Positions 53,252-62,230 of a stretch of DNA of 64,000 nt are shown piece after piece. Under the pieces are notes generated by a model. The model did not search any database. It saw only the letters and a program-made list of their open reading frames with translations, and was not told the DNA's origin. The stretch covers positions 1 to 64,000 of the forward strand of contig JAJPIO010000017.1 of assembly GCA_021324735.1 (NCBI GenBank), in the 5' to 3' direction. A program made the translations under genes and the position numbers. Within the stretch, counting starts at the first letter, position 1. Each line of letters begins with the position of its first letter. This stretch comes from Bacteroidota bacterium (GTDB lineage: Bacteria > Bacteroidota > Ignavibacteria > Palsa-1295).

Positions 53252-53590
53252 CTATTTTACGGTGAATCCATTTTGAATGAGATATTCTTTCACGCGCGCA
53301 ACGTGATCGCCCTGTAGTTCGATAGTATCCTGAATTGCTGTGCCACCGGCGCTGAATTTTTGCTTCAGCGTCTGTGCGAGTTTATCGCGCATTTCGGTCG
53401 AAAGGCGTAGTCCTTCTATAACGGTAACGGCTTTGCCACGACGAGCCTTGCGGTCGAGCAGAACGCGCACTTCCTGACCTTCACCGATCAACCGTTTTGC
53501 CGCACGCGAAGCCTGCTCGTTAGCGAGCACTTCCTTTTGCTCGCTCGAAAGCAATCGGGAAAGTTGTGATAGATCGTTCAGCTTTGCCAT
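53252..53590 (-). CDS. SUI1/YciH-like translation factor
   Basis: 112 residues. The eIF1/SUI1 fold covers residues 35-112: VRVLLDRKARRGKAVTVIEGL, then LKQKFSAGGTAIQDTIELQGDH and VKEYLIQNGFTVK, matching YciH/eIF1 proteins. It probably binds the small ribosomal subunit; its cellular role in bacteria is unclear. The first 30 residues are helical and specific to this protein. It overlaps the S9 peptidase by 1 nt and precedes the rhomboid gene in one operon. Confidence 0.9.
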   Translation of the reverse strand: MAKLNDLSQLSRLLSSEQKEVLANEQASRAAKRLIGEGQEVRVLLDRKARRGKAVTVIEGLRLSTEMRDKLAQTLKQKFSAGGTAIQDTIELQGDHVARVKEYLIQNGFTVK

Positions 53591-55482
53591 TATTGTAAGA
53601 CGCGGTCCAAAAAGTCGATCATCTTCGTATAGACCATAATACGATTTTCGCGCTTCGAGATACCATGGCCTTCATCCGGTAACAATATATATTCGACTGG
53701 AATGTTCTTCGCTCGAGCTGCCGCGACTATTTGCTCCGCTTCGCTCGCGGGTACGCGTGGGTCGTTCTTACCCTGATACACAAACAGAGGATGGCGAATA
53801 TTATCGACGTGATTGATCGGAGAGATCTGATATAAGAATGCAGAATCTTTCACCGGATCACCATATTCCGCCATGCGGTTTCGTGCACGCCAGGCACCGG
53901 TGTTGCGGAGAAAAGAGAGAAAATTCGCAATACCGAATAGATCGATGCCGGCGGACCATATTTGCGGTTGCATGGTCATCGCCGCGAGCGACATAAACCC
54001 GCCATAACTGCCACCAAAGATAATACGCTTGTTGGAATCGATGCCGGGCTGCTTCGCGAGCCAATAGCCTGCATATTCCATATCCCGCACACTCGTCATG
54101 CGCTGTGTACCGTTATCGGCCGCCGCATAGGACTTGCCCATACCCGTCGAACCGCGAACATTCGGTAATAAAACGCTATACCCCCGCGCTACGAAATACT
54201 CCGCTAAGGAATTGAACCACGGTCGTACTTCATCTTCGGGGCCGCCATGCATCATCACAATGACGGGTGCCTTATGGGTAGTATTAGGATGAAAATAATA
54301 TGATGGTATCATCGTGCCATCGAACGAAGGGTAATGGATCAGTTCGGCGGCTACAAACGTCTTCGGATCGATGCCGGCCAAAAATGGCTTCGTTACGCGC
54401 TCGGTCGTGCCTCGGTTGCGATCGAACACGTAGATCGCTCCCACCTCCGTCGGGCCGGTATAATTGAATGCAATAACACTTCCATCATTCGAGATCTGCA
54501 AATTATTTACGAAACCGATCGGCGGCAGTGTGGGACCGGATAATGGTTTGCCGGTCCTGACATCATAAACCGTGAACGAACTTGCGCCATCGATATTACG
54601 CGTCACGACCTCAATATTTCCGTCGCGTGAAAAAATGTCCTGGTCAACATCGTGAGGCACCTGCTCTCGAAATTCCACGGAAGCGTGAGGGTCCTGAAAA
54701 TCGAGCTTTGCTCGATTGGTAAATTCTCGATCTTGATTCGTGAAAAAATAGAGCGTTTTCGAGTCGGGTGAGATAGTAAAGCCATTGTAGGTTGCATCGC
54801 CGCTATGAGGAGTGAGCAGACGTGGTTCGTCGGTCGGCTTATCGTGTAATAGATCTACGACGTAGACATAATCATTGGCATTGCCCGAATCGCGGTCGAT
54901 AAAAAGCCAGCGTCCATCGCGGCTGATGTTGATAAGACCGTTTTGATGATCGGACTGATGCAGTAGTGTGACCTTGCGCGTTACAAAGTCCATTCGATAT
55001 ATATCGAAATAGGCTTCGTTGCGTTCGTTCGATTCATAGATGATAGACCGACCATCCGGCGACCATCTTCCAGCAAAGATCGCTTTATGATTTTGTGTCA
55101 GCGAATCAAGTCCCGAGCCATTGGGATGAATGATGTAAAGCTGTTGGCGCTCGTCACCGTTGACGTCTTTACGGAAGAGCAGGCATTGGCCGTCGGGCGA
55201 CCACTCGGAACCGCCAATAGGATCGCCGAAAAACGTTAACTGGTCAGGCCAATACGCATCGCCATCCGGCGTAGCGCGAGCGGGGACTTTCCACAGTTGC
55301 GCTGTGCCGGAAGTGCTTGTTGTAAACACGACCCACTTACCATCCGGGCTTAACGCTGGTGCACCAACGCCATGCATGGAGAGATACGGTTCCAGAGAAA
55401 CGGTATCGACCGGGGTTTGTGCGGAAAGACGACTACAAGCGAAAAGACAAACGGCGAAGACCAGCGTGAGTTTACGAGCCAT
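53590..55482 (-). CDS. Exported S9-family serine peptidase (prolyl oligopeptidase/acylaminoacyl type)
   Basis: 630 residues. A signal peptide ends at about LSAQ (22). Residues 30-350 are WD40-like propeller repeats (SPDGKWVVFTT, SPDGQCLLFR, SPDGRSIIYESN). The alpha/beta hydrolase part (370-630) carries the oxyanion region VMMHGGPEDEVRPWF, the nucleophile GGSYGGFMS, Asp in QGKNDPRVPASEAEQ and His in LPDEGHGISK, so the triad is complete. It should cleave peptides in the periplasm. It overlaps the upstream hydrolase gene by 11 bp. Confidence 0.92.
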   Translation of the reverse strand: MARKLTLVFAVCLFACSRLSAQTPVDTVSLEPYLSMHGVGAPALSPDGKWVVFTTSTSGTAQLWKVPARATPDGDAYWPDQLTFFGDPIGGSEWSPDGQCLLFRKDVNGDERQQLYIIHPNGSGLDSLTQNHKAIFAGRWSPDGRSIIYESNERNEAYFDIYRMDFVTRKVTLLHQSDHQNGLINISRDGRWLFIDRDSGNANDYVYVVDLLHDKPTDEPRLLTPHSGDATYNGFTISPDSKTLYFFTNQDREFTNRAKLDFQDPHASVEFREQVPHDVDQDIFSRDGNIEVVTRNIDGASSFTVYDVRTGKPLSGPTLPPIGFVNNLQISNDGSVIAFNYTGPTEVGAIYVFDRNRGTTERVTKPFLAGIDPKTFVAAELIHYPSFDGTMIPSYYFHPNTTHKAPVIVMMHGGPEDEVRPWFNSLAEYFVARGYSVLLPNVRGSTGMGKSYAAADNGTQRMTSVRDMEYAGYWLAKQPGIDSNKRIIFGGSYGGFMSLAAMTMQPQIWSAGIDLFGIANFLSFLRNTGAWRARNRMAEYGDPVKDSAFLYQISPINHVDNIRHPLFVYQGKNDPRVPASEAEQIVAAARAKNIPVEYILLPDEGHGISKRENRIMVYTKMIDFLDRVLQ

Positions 55483-56272
55483 TTCTCAGAAACTCAAAGA
55501 CGACCCGGTTAAACTCCTGAGGTTGATCGAGATTGGAAAGATGGCCCGCATTGTCGATCTGACAATACTTCGCATTCGGAATAAGATGCGCTATTTCCAT
55601 TCCCAGTGCGGGCGGGGTGATCTTATCTAAGGAGCCGGTAATGACCAGGGAAGGCGTCGTTACGCTTCGCAGTGCATCGCGAAAATCGTGACGCCAGGTT
55701 TCGCGCCAGGATAACAAGTACGTTTCAACATCCTTTGCTGCCATGCTTGCAATGCTCGCCTGCAGGGTCTCGCGGTCAATATCGGGTCGGTGAGCGGCGG
55801 GAATGCGGTCTGCCGCAAACTGCTCGAGCGATTTCGAGCGAAGCGCCTGACCCGGACGAGGAAGCAAGATGTCCGAAGAAGGGTGCTTTGCAAACGTATT
55901 ACACAATACTGCATTTGCGATCGTGCTATATTTTTCTTTCATCGCTTGCATGATGACGACACCGCCCATGGAATTGCCAACCCAATGTGCATGCTGAAAT
56001 CCGAGGTCGAGAATGAGCGTGTTGACGTCGGCTGCAAAATCTTGTATCGATATGGGTATTGCGATCCCCGTTTCATATCGTGCCTGTGACGCCCCAGTGC
56101 CACGGATATCGAGAGCAGCAACGGAATAGCCGAGTTGGCTAAAAAATGGGAGCTGCGGCGCCCATGAGGTACGATCGGCGCCGACGCCATGAAGAAAAAC
56201 AATAAGCTCGCCTCCGGCATCGACCCACTCGAAGGCGATATCTATTCCACGAATGGTGCGGTGTTCTAACAT
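55472..56272 (-). CDS. Alpha/beta-fold hydrolase
   Basis: 266 residues without signal peptide. VFLHGVGADRTSW is the oxyanion segment, GNSMGGVV the nucleophile elbow, GSLDKITPP the acidic residue and NAGHLSNLDQP the catalytic His. This fold includes esterases, lactonases and enol-lactone hydrolases; the substrate cannot be told. A gene order of hydrolase, S9 peptidase, SUI1, rhomboid on one strand with short overlaps suggests one operon. Confidence 0.87.
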   Translation of the reverse strand: MLEHRTIRGIDIAFEWVDAGGELIVFLHGVGADRTSWAPQLPFFSQLGYSVAALDIRGTGASQARYETGIAIPISIQDFAADVNTLILDLGFQHAHWVGNSMGGVVIMQAMKEKYSTIANAVLCNTFAKHPSSDILLPRPGQALRSKSLEQFAADRIPAAHRPDIDRETLQASIASMAAKDVETYLLSWRETWRHDFRDALRSVTTPSLVITGSLDKITPPALGMEIAHLIPNAKYCQIDNAGHLSNLDQPQEFNRVVFEFLRNGS

Positions 56273-56330
56273 CTTTTGGGTATAGCGTTTAGGGTTCGGA
56301 TTAAATACTACCTCCTTTAACCCAGCCTGT

Positions 56331-58115
56331 TTAATCCGACTCGCTGGTCACAACCATTTCGACACGACGATTACGCGCACGCGCTTCTTCCGACGATCCC
56401 TTTACGAGCGGCTTTGACTTTCCGTATCCTACGGCTCGTAGCCGTGTTTTAGCAACGCCGCGGGAAACGAGATAATCTCGCACGGTATTGGCCCGTTCTT
56501 CCGAAAGTTTTTGATTGAAGGCATTGCTGCCAACGTCATCCGTATGACCGGCGACCTCAAGAGTCGCATTAGGCGATTGCTGAAGCGTTGCGACAACACG
56601 GTCCAGTTCGAGTTTACTTTCTGGCAATAGCTCGGCCTTGCCGAACTCGAACGCGATATTCTTGAACTCCATCGTTGCGCCGACATAGATCGGCTCGAGT
56701 TCAAGATCGAGTTTCGTGCGGTCGAACGGTTCATCGGCGGGCACGGTAAAGCGTTCCGAATGAGGCAAATGGCCGGGGGCGATCGCCTGAACGCCGAAGT
56801 GATGGCCGCGTTCGGCAGCAAGCACGTACTTTCCGGTTAGGCTATCCGTGTAAACGCTGAATTGATTTTTGCCGGCCGTCAGATCGTCGACAAATATCTC
56901 GCTCTTCAGTGGCTTATGGGTTTTGGCATCCGTTACCGTTCCCTGAAGGATAACGACTGGCTTTGGTGCGATCGCCGAGTCTTTCGGACTAAGAGAGACC
57001 TGATACAGCCGCGATGGACCGGTACGGTTGCTTACAAAATATGCGGTCTTACCATCGGGGCCGATCGAAAAGCCATAGTCATCGGCATTAGTGTTGAACG
57101 GCGGCCCGAGTGGAACAGGGTCGGTCCAGTGTGAACCATCGAATTGTGTGCGATAGATATCCTGTCCTCCGCTCGTCCCCGGCGGACAGGTGGTACAGGG
57201 GCGGTTGGAGGTGAAGTAGAGGGTTGCTCCGTCGGCAGCAAGGAACGGGTAGGTGTCATCATATTCGGAGTTGACATTGCCATTCAGATATTTGATCGTA
57301 TCCCAATTGCCGTTGTTACTAATAAGTACAACCCACAAGTCGGACCCGCCTTCTCCGCCTAATCCGTATGCGTTCTTCTTTCCAAAATTTTCGCTGATGA
57401 TCGCCTGCTTCCCATCTGGCCAGATCGTCGATTCACATCGCACTAATCCTTGAAAAAAATCGGCTGCCATTTGTGTTTTCAAATGCTTGATGAGACGCTC
57501 CTTTGCGTGAAGCTCCCAAGCATCGGGTGCGCGAAGCCGGAGATCGGAATCCGGCAGCATTTCCTGATAAACGAGCTGCCGCAGGGAATCCGCAAATTTT
57601 GCTTCCGAATTTTGCTTCGTCGCGTAAAACACGTTATTCAGCATTCCCGGTACTGGTTGGGGCTGCTGAAATTTACCGTCGACCATCTTCGCTCGCCAAA
57701 GCGTCGGCCCGGAGCCAGTAAAATAAAGCTCATCGCCGCGTGGCGATACCGTTGGGTTAAGCTGACCGCCCGAGTTGTTTACCGGCTGACCCAGATTGAT
57801 CGGAACGGACCATCCACTATCCGTGAGTATACGGGTCCATAGATCGCTATCCCATTTCCAGCGAGGGTTGGGATCGGATACGCGCCAGGGGTCTTTCGAA
57901 AAGCGGCGAGAGCCAAAGTAGATGGTGCGGCCATCGAGCGTGAAGCAGGGCCGGTCGTCGGCGGAGTCCTGATCGGGAAGTTGTGCAGGAATAGCAACGA
58001 GGCCATTCGATGGTACTACGCTAACCGGTCCGCCGTTCTGAACGGATTGGCCGAGAACCACCTTGCTTGCGAAAAGCAGCAGAGAAAAAATGGTGACGAA
58101 CCGAACGTACTTCAA
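56331..58115 (-). CDS. OmpA-like protein with PD40 propeller
   Basis: 594 residues. A signal peptide ends at VVLGQ (23). Residues 40-370 contain WD40-like/PD40 repeats (FTLDGRTIYFGSRRF, SPRGDELYFTGSG, AADGATLYFTSNRP, GPDGKTAYFVSNRT). A carboxypeptidase-regulatory-like segment follows (GTVTDAKTHKPLKSEIFVDD), then the OmpA domain (470-590) with LEVAGHTDDVGS, NQKLSEERANTVRDYL and ARNRRVEMVV. It would be anchored in the outer membrane and bind peptidoglycan. Similar modules occur in Bacteroidota gliding or T9SS-associated proteins, so a link to secretion is possible but not shown. Confidence 0.9.
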   Translation of the reverse strand: MKYVRFVTIFSLLLFASKVVLGQSVQNGGPVSVVPSNGLVAIPAQLPDQDSADDRPCFTLDGRTIYFGSRRFSKDPWRVSDPNPRWKWDSDLWTRILTDSGWSVPINLGQPVNNSGGQLNPTVSPRGDELYFTGSGPTLWRAKMVDGKFQQPQPVPGMLNNVFYATKQNSEAKFADSLRQLVYQEMLPDSDLRLRAPDAWELHAKERLIKHLKTQMAADFFQGLVRCESTIWPDGKQAIISENFGKKNAYGLGGEGGSDLWVVLISNNGNWDTIKYLNGNVNSEYDDTYPFLAADGATLYFTSNRPCTTCPPGTSGGQDIYRTQFDGSHWTDPVPLGPPFNTNADDYGFSIGPDGKTAYFVSNRTGPSRLYQVSLSPKDSAIAPKPVVILQGTVTDAKTHKPLKSEIFVDDLTAGKNQFSVYTDSLTGKYVLAAERGHHFGVQAIAPGHLPHSERFTVPADEPFDRTKLDLELEPIYVGATMEFKNIAFEFGKAELLPESKLELDRVVATLQQSPNATLEVAGHTDDVGSNAFNQKLSEERANTVRDYLVSRGVAKTRLRAVGYGKSKPLVKGSSEEARARNRRVEMVVTSESD

Positions 58116-58346
58116 ATCGAAAAGGGAGTTGCTGTGGCTAACGCAATAGATGCCTTAAACGCAATAAAATGCTTAAAAACGCAAGTGAATACCTTAAAAA
58201 GATGCGTGAACGGTGATGAATAAGGCACGAGGCCAGTAAAACACGGCATAGAACCCAGAGGATATACGACGGAATTCCAGATAGATTCAGCCGATTCCTT
58301 ATTTTTGTGGGTCTTCCGGTTACGATAGAAGCTTTAATTTTATTAT

Positions 58347-61040
58347 ATGATGAAGCGTATCACGATTCTCCTGTTGCTCCTTGTCGCCGCTCCCGCTTTT
58401 GGACAGTCCTTAAATATTCTGACCGCCCTTCATCCGCGACCGCATACTTCATTTATTCGGACCGGCGGGCGGATGTTTACTCTTTCTTCTACCACCCAGA
58501 TCGTAACGAGTGATAACCCATCGGTGGGTACTCAAAAGGCAGTTCAGTATTTCCAACGGGTAATTAATGCTCAGCTTGGCACTACACTTCCGGTCGTGAC
58601 CCAGTCGCAATATAATCATCAGGGGAATGCGATCCTGATCGCAGATACGAACGAGAGCCTTTCGCATACATGGCAAACGAAAGTCCAAATTCCAGGTGAG
58701 GTATTTCGTCCGGAGTCATACATTCTGGATATTAACCCGCTTACGACAGAAAATGATATTGTCATTATTGGCGCGGATTCCAGCGGTACATTTTACGGCG
58801 TGTCAACTCTTCTTCAACTGCTAAAAGAGACACGCGATACCTTGCCGTCTCTTCACATTTTCGATTGGCCCGATTACCCCATCCGTTGGGTGTTTTCCCA
58901 ACACAATATGATGGTGCTCTCGCAAGTTGCTGACGTTGAAGCTATTGAGGACTCGATGGCAGCCCATAAACTCAACGGGCTCCAGCAAAACGATTTCAAG
59001 TACAGCATTCTCGACTGGTTCGATAATTACTACTATAGCCATGTCGATACCATGCACGCGCATGCAGGTATCGACAACGTCGAAGTAATTCCTGGTGTAT
59101 GTTCTATCGGCTATTCCCAAGGCGAGCTCATTCACGATCCTGACGTGGCTGAAGGTATTCCAACTATCTGCACCTATCAGATCGATAGCGATACGGGCAG
59201 ACTTATTGGCGATCCACAGGTTGCGTTACCGCACGGCGATTTCGAGAATGCGACGGGCGGCAAATTCCCGGGTTGGGGCTATTACGATCCAACGATCTTT
59301 GTTGATAGCACCGTCGTGCATAACGGTCGCTACAGTGCCCGATGCGAAAACTTCTCTTCCAGTGCACCAAACGGGCGGTTTATTAAGATGCTGACCTGTA
59401 AGCCACATAGTGGCTACCACATGTCAGCATGGTTCAGGACGCAGAACTTCAGCGGCGAATTCAACTTACTTGCGATCGGATTTCATGGTAATTCTTCTTC
59501 GGCTCTTACCTTTACTCAATTTCCCGTTAACTCGACCAGTACCGCTTGGCAACAGGCGAATGTCATTTTTAACACGCTGAACTACGATTCGATGTATGTC
59601 TATTGCGGTGTATGGAGTGGATCGGGCGGTACTATTTGGCTCGATGATTTTTCGATCGAAGATGCCGGCATGACGAATCTCCTAAGGAGAAGGTCCGATA
59701 TGCCGCGCGTCACTTCGAATTCCGGATCGACGGTCTATAAAGAAGGCGTGGATTATGCGGTGCTTATCGATAGCACGATGGAAAAGGCGAACGGAAGTTA
59801 CACGTGGCACGCATCACCAACATTCCGAGCGCTTGCAGGAGGCACCATTCATAATGGCGATCAAGTGCAGGTCCATTTCATTCGCGCTAATCCGGTGTTG
59901 AACGATCTTTCGGGCGACGGCTCGACGATGGTCTGCGTCTCCGAAGATACACTCTACTCCATCATACACGATCAGGTCCACCGCGTTGATTCATTGCTTA
60001 CGCCGAAGCGCTACATGATGGGGCACGATGAAATTCGTGTGATGAACTGGGATTCCGCCTGTTCTGCTCGGCATTCATCACCAGCCGATCTGCTGGCCGA
60101 TAATCTGAAAAAGTGTGATTCGGTCGTCAATGTTGTGCATTCCGGTGCCGAGCGCTTCGTCTGGAGCGATATGTTCGACTCACTTCACAACGCTCACAAT
60201 AATTATTATCTGGTGAACGGCGATCTCACTGGCGATTGGAATAAGATACCAACGTCTATTACGATCGTTAATTGGAATGGCGGCAACATGGATTCGAGCC
60301 TTGCTTTTTTTGAGCGCCACGGATTTTCGCAGGTGACGTCCCCATACTATGACGTTCAAAACACAGCGAACATTCGTGCATGGCGGGATGCAATGGAGCG
60401 TCACCCACAGGGAATGCGTGGCATGATGTACACGACTTGGGCTGCCGATTACTCCTTCCTCATGCCATTCGCGGATTATGCCTGGAGCGCTGGACCGATG
60501 ATCGTACATGAACCGATCGACTCAGCTTTTCTGCGAGTTCATCAAGATACGATTTCAGCCGATGTGTTTCCAGATCCTTACGATCCAACGGATTCGATTA
60601 CGACAGTGACAGTTTTTGCTACCAATGGATGGGATGTGTTATCACTTGATACGTTGCATCGTACTACAGCCAATCATTTTGTTGGCAGGAGCCATATTCG
60701 ACCAGTCCGCTACAGATTGACTGCTATCGATCATCAGGGTATTACACATCAAACTCCACTATACTCTACGGGTCTTCCAGTTGATGTAGTTACATTTGCG
60801 AATTCACCAAATACTGTTTCTTGTTATCCCAATCCAGCAAGAGAATCCATTTCCATTCAAGGATTAAATGGAGGCTTCGCTAATATTACGATTCGCGATC
60901 TGCTTGGCCGATCGATCCTGCACTTTAAAAATATTGGTGAGAATACACCGATAGATCTAAGTGCACTTCCAAGCGGGGCATATAATTGCTTCATTCAAGA
61001 GGGTGAGAAGACTTCTATCGTTAAGTTTATAAAGGAATAA
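58347..61040 (+). CDS. T9SS-secreted GH20-like glycoside hydrolase with inserted carbohydrate-binding domain
   Basis: 897 residues. Signal peptide to about residue 20 (AFGQ). Residues 45-165 fit the GH20 N-terminal (20b) domain. A TIM-barrel-like part begins at DWPDYPIRW, then is interrupted at about 290-445 by a jelly-roll CBM-like module (PHGDFENATGG...GRYSARCENFS, later WLDDFSIEDAG). The barrel resumes, with the acid pair in YMMGHDEIRVMNW and WSDMFD. The C-terminal 75 residues are a T9SS sorting domain (SCYPNPARESISIQG, RDLLGRSIL, LPSGAYN). The usual GGDE of GH20 is GHDE here, so substrate or activity may differ. Outer-surface glycan hydrolysis is likely. Confidence 0.8.
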   Translation: MMKRITILLLLLVAAPAFGQSLNILTALHPRPHTSFIRTGGRMFTLSSTTQIVTSDNPSVGTQKAVQYFQRVINAQLGTTLPVVTQSQYNHQGNAILIADTNESLSHTWQTKVQIPGEVFRPESYILDINPLTTENDIVIIGADSSGTFYGVSTLLQLLKETRDTLPSLHIFDWPDYPIRWVFSQHNMMVLSQVADVEAIEDSMAAHKLNGLQQNDFKYSILDWFDNYYYSHVDTMHAHAGIDNVEVIPGVCSIGYSQGELIHDPDVAEGIPTICTYQIDSDTGRLIGDPQVALPHGDFENATGGKFPGWGYYDPTIFVDSTVVHNGRYSARCENFSSSAPNGRFIKMLTCKPHSGYHMSAWFRTQNFSGEFNLLAIGFHGNSSSALTFTQFPVNSTSTAWQQANVIFNTLNYDSMYVYCGVWSGSGGTIWLDDFSIEDAGMTNLLRRRSDMPRVTSNSGSTVYKEGVDYAVLIDSTMEKANGSYTWHASPTFRALAGGTIHNGDQVQVHFIRANPVLNDLSGDGSTMVCVSEDTLYSIIHDQVHRVDSLLTPKRYMMGHDEIRVMNWDSACSARHSSPADLLADNLKKCDSVVNVVHSGAERFVWSDMFDSLHNAHNNYYLVNGDLTGDWNKIPTSITIVNWNGGNMDSSLAFFERHGFSQVTSPYYDVQNTANIRAWRDAMERHPQGMRGMMYTTWAADYSFLMPFADYAWSAGPMIVHEPIDSAFLRVHQDTISADVFPDPYDPTDSITTVTVFATNGWDVLSLDTLHRTTANHFVGRSHIRPVRYRLTAIDHQGITHQTPLYSTGLPVDVVTFANSPNTVSCYPNPARESISIQGLNGGFANITIRDLLGRSILHFKNIGENTPIDLSALPSGAYNCFIQEGEKTSIVKFIKE

Positions 61041-61054
61041 TCACTGCTGTCCCA

Positions 61055-62230
61055 ATGAGCAAATCCAACACTATTCGAGTATTGCAAGCGAATTACCGCG
61101 CGGAACGTGAGGCGGCAGAGCAATACCGTGCGCTTGCAGAACGCGAGCGCGATGAAAAGCGGAAGCAAGTGCTCTATAAACTCGTCCAGCAGGAAGAGAA
61201 GCATGCGGCTCGATGGAAAGCTCGATTGGAAGAACTGGGTGCAAAAGTGGAAGAGCCATCGAAGGTAGCGTTGGGCTATAAGCGTATGCTGGTGAAATCC
61301 CTCGATGTCGAGACGGTCCTCCGCCGTATGGAAGCGGACGAAGATGCTGCCGAACGCAGCTACGCCAGTATGATGGCAGGCGTCACGGATCCTGAGCTAA
61401 TAAAAGAGATCGAGGAAGTAAAGAAAGAAGAAGAGGTGCATGGCAAAGTGATCCGCTCGATGTATTCGGGCGATCACTACCATTCCGAGTATGAGACGCG
61501 CTCAAAGCTCGAAGGGCTGTTGCGTCGTGAGCGTTGGCATGTGAAATCGGGAAGTTGGGTCGCCGATGCGATCTACGGAGCAAATGATGGTCTTGGTGCC
61601 GTTTTTGGAATCGTGAGCGGCGTTGCCGGTGCAACGGATGTCGCGGCGGGAGCTTCGACCAACTTTGTGCTTATTTCCGGATTTGCCGGCATGATCGCGA
61701 GCGCGGTATCCATGGGATCGAGCGCATATCTTGCTTCGAAATCCGAGCGTGAAGTGTATGAGGGCGAAATGCACCGAGAGCGGCAGGAGATGGAAGAGAA
61801 TCCTGAAGAGGAGATCGAGGAGCTGTCGCTCATGTATCAACTTCGCGGCTTGAGCGAAGAAGAAGCGAATGACCTTGCCAGAAAAATTTCGAAACAGCCC
61901 GAAGAGTTTTTAAAAGTAATGGGCGCTGAGGAATTGGGATTGTCCGAAATGTCATTCCCCAGTCCGTGGAGGTCGCTTGCTTCCGGCGGCCTTTCGACGC
62001 TTATTGGTGCATTCATTCCTCTCATACCATTCTTCTTTCTGGGAGGAATGAGCGCAGTCATAGCGAGCTTTGTTCTCTCACTCGTCGCTCATTTCGCTGT
62101 AGGTGCCGCGAAGAGCATTATTACCGTCCGCTCGTGGTGGAAGTCCGGAATGGAAATGATGATCGTCGGCGTCATCGTTGCCGTTGTGACGTATGGGCTG
62201 GGAACGCTATTTCATGTCAATGCTGGATAA
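61055..62230 (+). CDS. Ferritin-like/VIT1 fusion (MbfA-like iron or manganese exporter)
   Basis: 391 residues. Residues 1-140 are a ferritin-like (rubrerythrin-type) helix bundle with Glu/His metal ligands (AEQYRALAERE, VQQEEKHAARW, KKEEEVHGK). Residues 165-391 are a VIT1/CCC1 transporter: SWVADAIYGANDGLGAVFG, the long charged middle loop, and GGLSTLIGAFIPLIPFF with GAAKSIITVRSWW. In MbfA-type proteins the ferritin domain senses Fe and the membrane part moves it out of the cytoplasm. It starts 14 nt after the GH20-like gene and ends 14 bp inside the convergent radical SAM gene. Confidence 0.9.
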   Translation: MSKSNTIRVLQANYRAEREAAEQYRALAERERDEKRKQVLYKLVQQEEKHAARWKARLEELGAKVEEPSKVALGYKRMLVKSLDVETVLRRMEADEDAAERSYASMMAGVTDPELIKEIEEVKKEEEVHGKVIRSMYSGDHYHSEYETRSKLEGLLRRERWHVKSGSWVADAIYGANDGLGAVFGIVSGVAGATDVAAGASTNFVLISGFAGMIASAVSMGSSAYLASKSEREVYEGEMHRERQEMEENPEEEIEELSLMYQLRGLSEEEANDLARKISKQPEEFLKVMGAEELGLSEMSFPSPWRSLASGGLSTLIGAFIPLIPFFFLGGMSAVIASFVLSLVAHFAVGAAKSIITVRSWWKSGMEMMIVGVIVAVVTYGLGTLFHVNAG

